Part shown: positions 63,280 through 64,000 of the stretch, one piece after another
Numbering within the stretch: the stretch's first letter is position 1
Layout of the letters: each line of letters begins with the position of its first letter
Source: JBEEOW01 sp041191405
GTDB lineage: Bacteria; Bacteroidota; Bacteroidia; Cytophagales; UBA9547
Assembly (NCBI GenBank): GCA_041191405.1
Contig: JBEEOW010000001.1
Coordinates: 186,001-250,000, forward strand
Length of the DNA: 64,000 nucleotides
Direction of reading: 5' to 3'
Made by a program: the position numbers and the translations under genes
The notes under the pieces: model-generated
What the model saw: the letters and a program-made list of their open reading frames with translations, nothing else
What the model was told of the DNA's origin: nothing
The model's database searches: none

Positions 63280-64000
63280 ATGAAAAGTATTCACATTCAG
63301 TCGTTTATTAACTATCTTGAATTTGAAAAAAGGTATAGTAAGCATACTATTATTTCATATACCAATGATTTACAGAATTATACTGATTTTTTAGCTCATT
63401 ATTATCCTGATTTAGCTATTGAAGCTGTGGGCTACCAAATTCTTCGTTCGTGGGTAGTTGAACTTGCTGAGGCTGATTTAAATAATAAATCTATTAATCG
63501 AAAAATTGCCACAGTTAGATCATTGTATAAATTTTTACAATTGAAAGGAATTATAACCAATAATCCAACCAAGTTATTAAAATCACCTAAAATTGAAAAA
63601 CGCTTACCAGACACCATTGAGCAAAAATCATTGTTTCAATTATTGTCTGAATTACAATTTGATGAAGATTTTTCAGGGATAAGAGACAAATTATTAATAG
63701 AAATGTTTTATGGAACTGGTATGCGATTATCGGAATTGATTGAACTGAATCATGCTGATATTTCTATTAATAATCAACAAGTTAAAGTGCTAGGAAAAGG
63801 TAATAAAGAACGTTTTATTCCATTACATCAATCGTTAATATTGTTAATAAAAAATTATTTAGATGTAAAAAATAATTTATTTTCTTGTAACCCTTCGCAA
63901 AGCTTTTTCGTTACAGACACAGGAAAGCAACTTTATCCGATGTTTGTTTACCGTAAGGTTTATCACTATCTTACATTGGTAACGCCAAAGGAAAAAAGGA
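63280..64000 (+). CDS. XerC/D-type tyrosine recombinase, N-terminal part
   Basis: At least 240 residues from ATG 63280, cut by the window edge. The N-terminal SAM-like core-binding domain (residues 1-85; YLEFEKRYSKHTIISY ... FLQLKGIITNNPTKLLKSPK) precedes the catalytic domain with FYGTGMRLSELIEL (catalytic Arg) and VLGKGNKERFIPLH (Lys). The HxxR, His/Trp and Tyr boxes would lie beyond the edge. The position next to rpsU and the domain layout point to a XerC-like chromosome-dimer resolvase and not a phage integrase. Confidence 0.93.
   Translation, partial: MKSIHIQSFINYLEFEKRYSKHTIISYTNDLQNYTDFLAHYYPDLAIEAVGYQILRSWVVELAEADLNNKSINRKIATVRSLYKFLQLKGIITNNPTKLLKSPKIEKRLPDTIEQKSLFQLLSELQFDEDFSGIRDKLLIEMFYGTGMRLSELIELNHADISINNQQVKVLGKGNKERFIPLHQSLILLIKNYLDVKNNLFSCNPSQSFFVTDTGKQLYPMFVYRKVYHYLTLVTPKEKR

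Noticed and set aside
63280..64000. Phage integrase or start of an integrated element
   Set aside because: It lies beside rpsU, with XerC-like domain layout and no attachment-site duplication visible; a housekeeping Xer recombinase is the simpler reading.

Overview
The window comes from a low-GC member of the phylum Bacteroidota. Evidence: type IX secretion (T9SS) components and cargo with type A and type B C-terminal sorting domains, a fused alpha/beta dehydrogenase E1, DUF5686, PorT and PorE-like proteins, HU-CCDL/SPOR proteins, and promoters of the Bacteroidota form TTTG-N19/20-TAnnTTTG. I cannot place it below phylum with confidence. It looks like ordinary core chromosome with no intact mobile element.

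Layout. 1-1807: end of a DUF5686 outer-membrane protein and a TPR lipoprotein. 1815-5115: the translation cluster thrS-infC-rpmI-rplT, where infC appears to start on ATT. 5321-8195: obg, grpE, dnaJ. 8276-18831: an envelope cluster made of a PorE-like OmpA protein, a 1,000-residue TPR protein, an outer-membrane barrel, an HU/SPOR membrane protein, ExbB, ExbD, a TonB-like protein, then adk. tRNA-Phe and tRNA-Arg flank a glycosyltransferase-like membrane protein. 20544-29674: T9SS cargo, an S74 self-cleaving fibre-like protein, acnB, a dead zeta-type toxin/antitoxin pair, a TIGR03032 protein and an FG-GAP T9SS cargo protein. 29821-35454: YdcH-like protein, E1 fusion, an ECF sigma factor with a tiny tail-anchored partner, MEKHLA protein, ruvX and a RIC-like hemerythrin protein. 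35679-42268: a 37-residue tandem-repeat protein, NAD-binding protein, SH3 protein, glycosyltransferase, porT, menG and DUF3050. 42618-50399: a 2,593-residue Ig/PKD-type repeat protein with a type B sorting domain. 50535-57762: small membrane protein, HhH protein, and the thiamine operon thiS-C-D-E-G-H (minus strand) behind a TPP riboswitch. 57845-64000: membrane protein, orphan histidine kinase, lipoprotein, histidine phosphatase, menI-menF, rpsU and a truncated xerC-like recombinase gene.

How parts fit: PorT, the PorE-like protein and the three cargo proteins belong to one secretion route. menG, menI and menF all serve menaquinone synthesis. ExbB-ExbD-TonB with a peptidoglycan-binding OmpA protein and TPR protein may form an envelope-energising, Tol-Pal-like unit (inference).

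The least explained signal is a family of degenerate heptanucleotide arrays filling gaps between co-directional genes (10132, 30249, 34140, 34601, 52924, 52998, 54414, 54552, 57425). They abut stop or start codons, in most cases with a consistent polarity, so that within the thi operon each gap is an imperfect inverted repeat.
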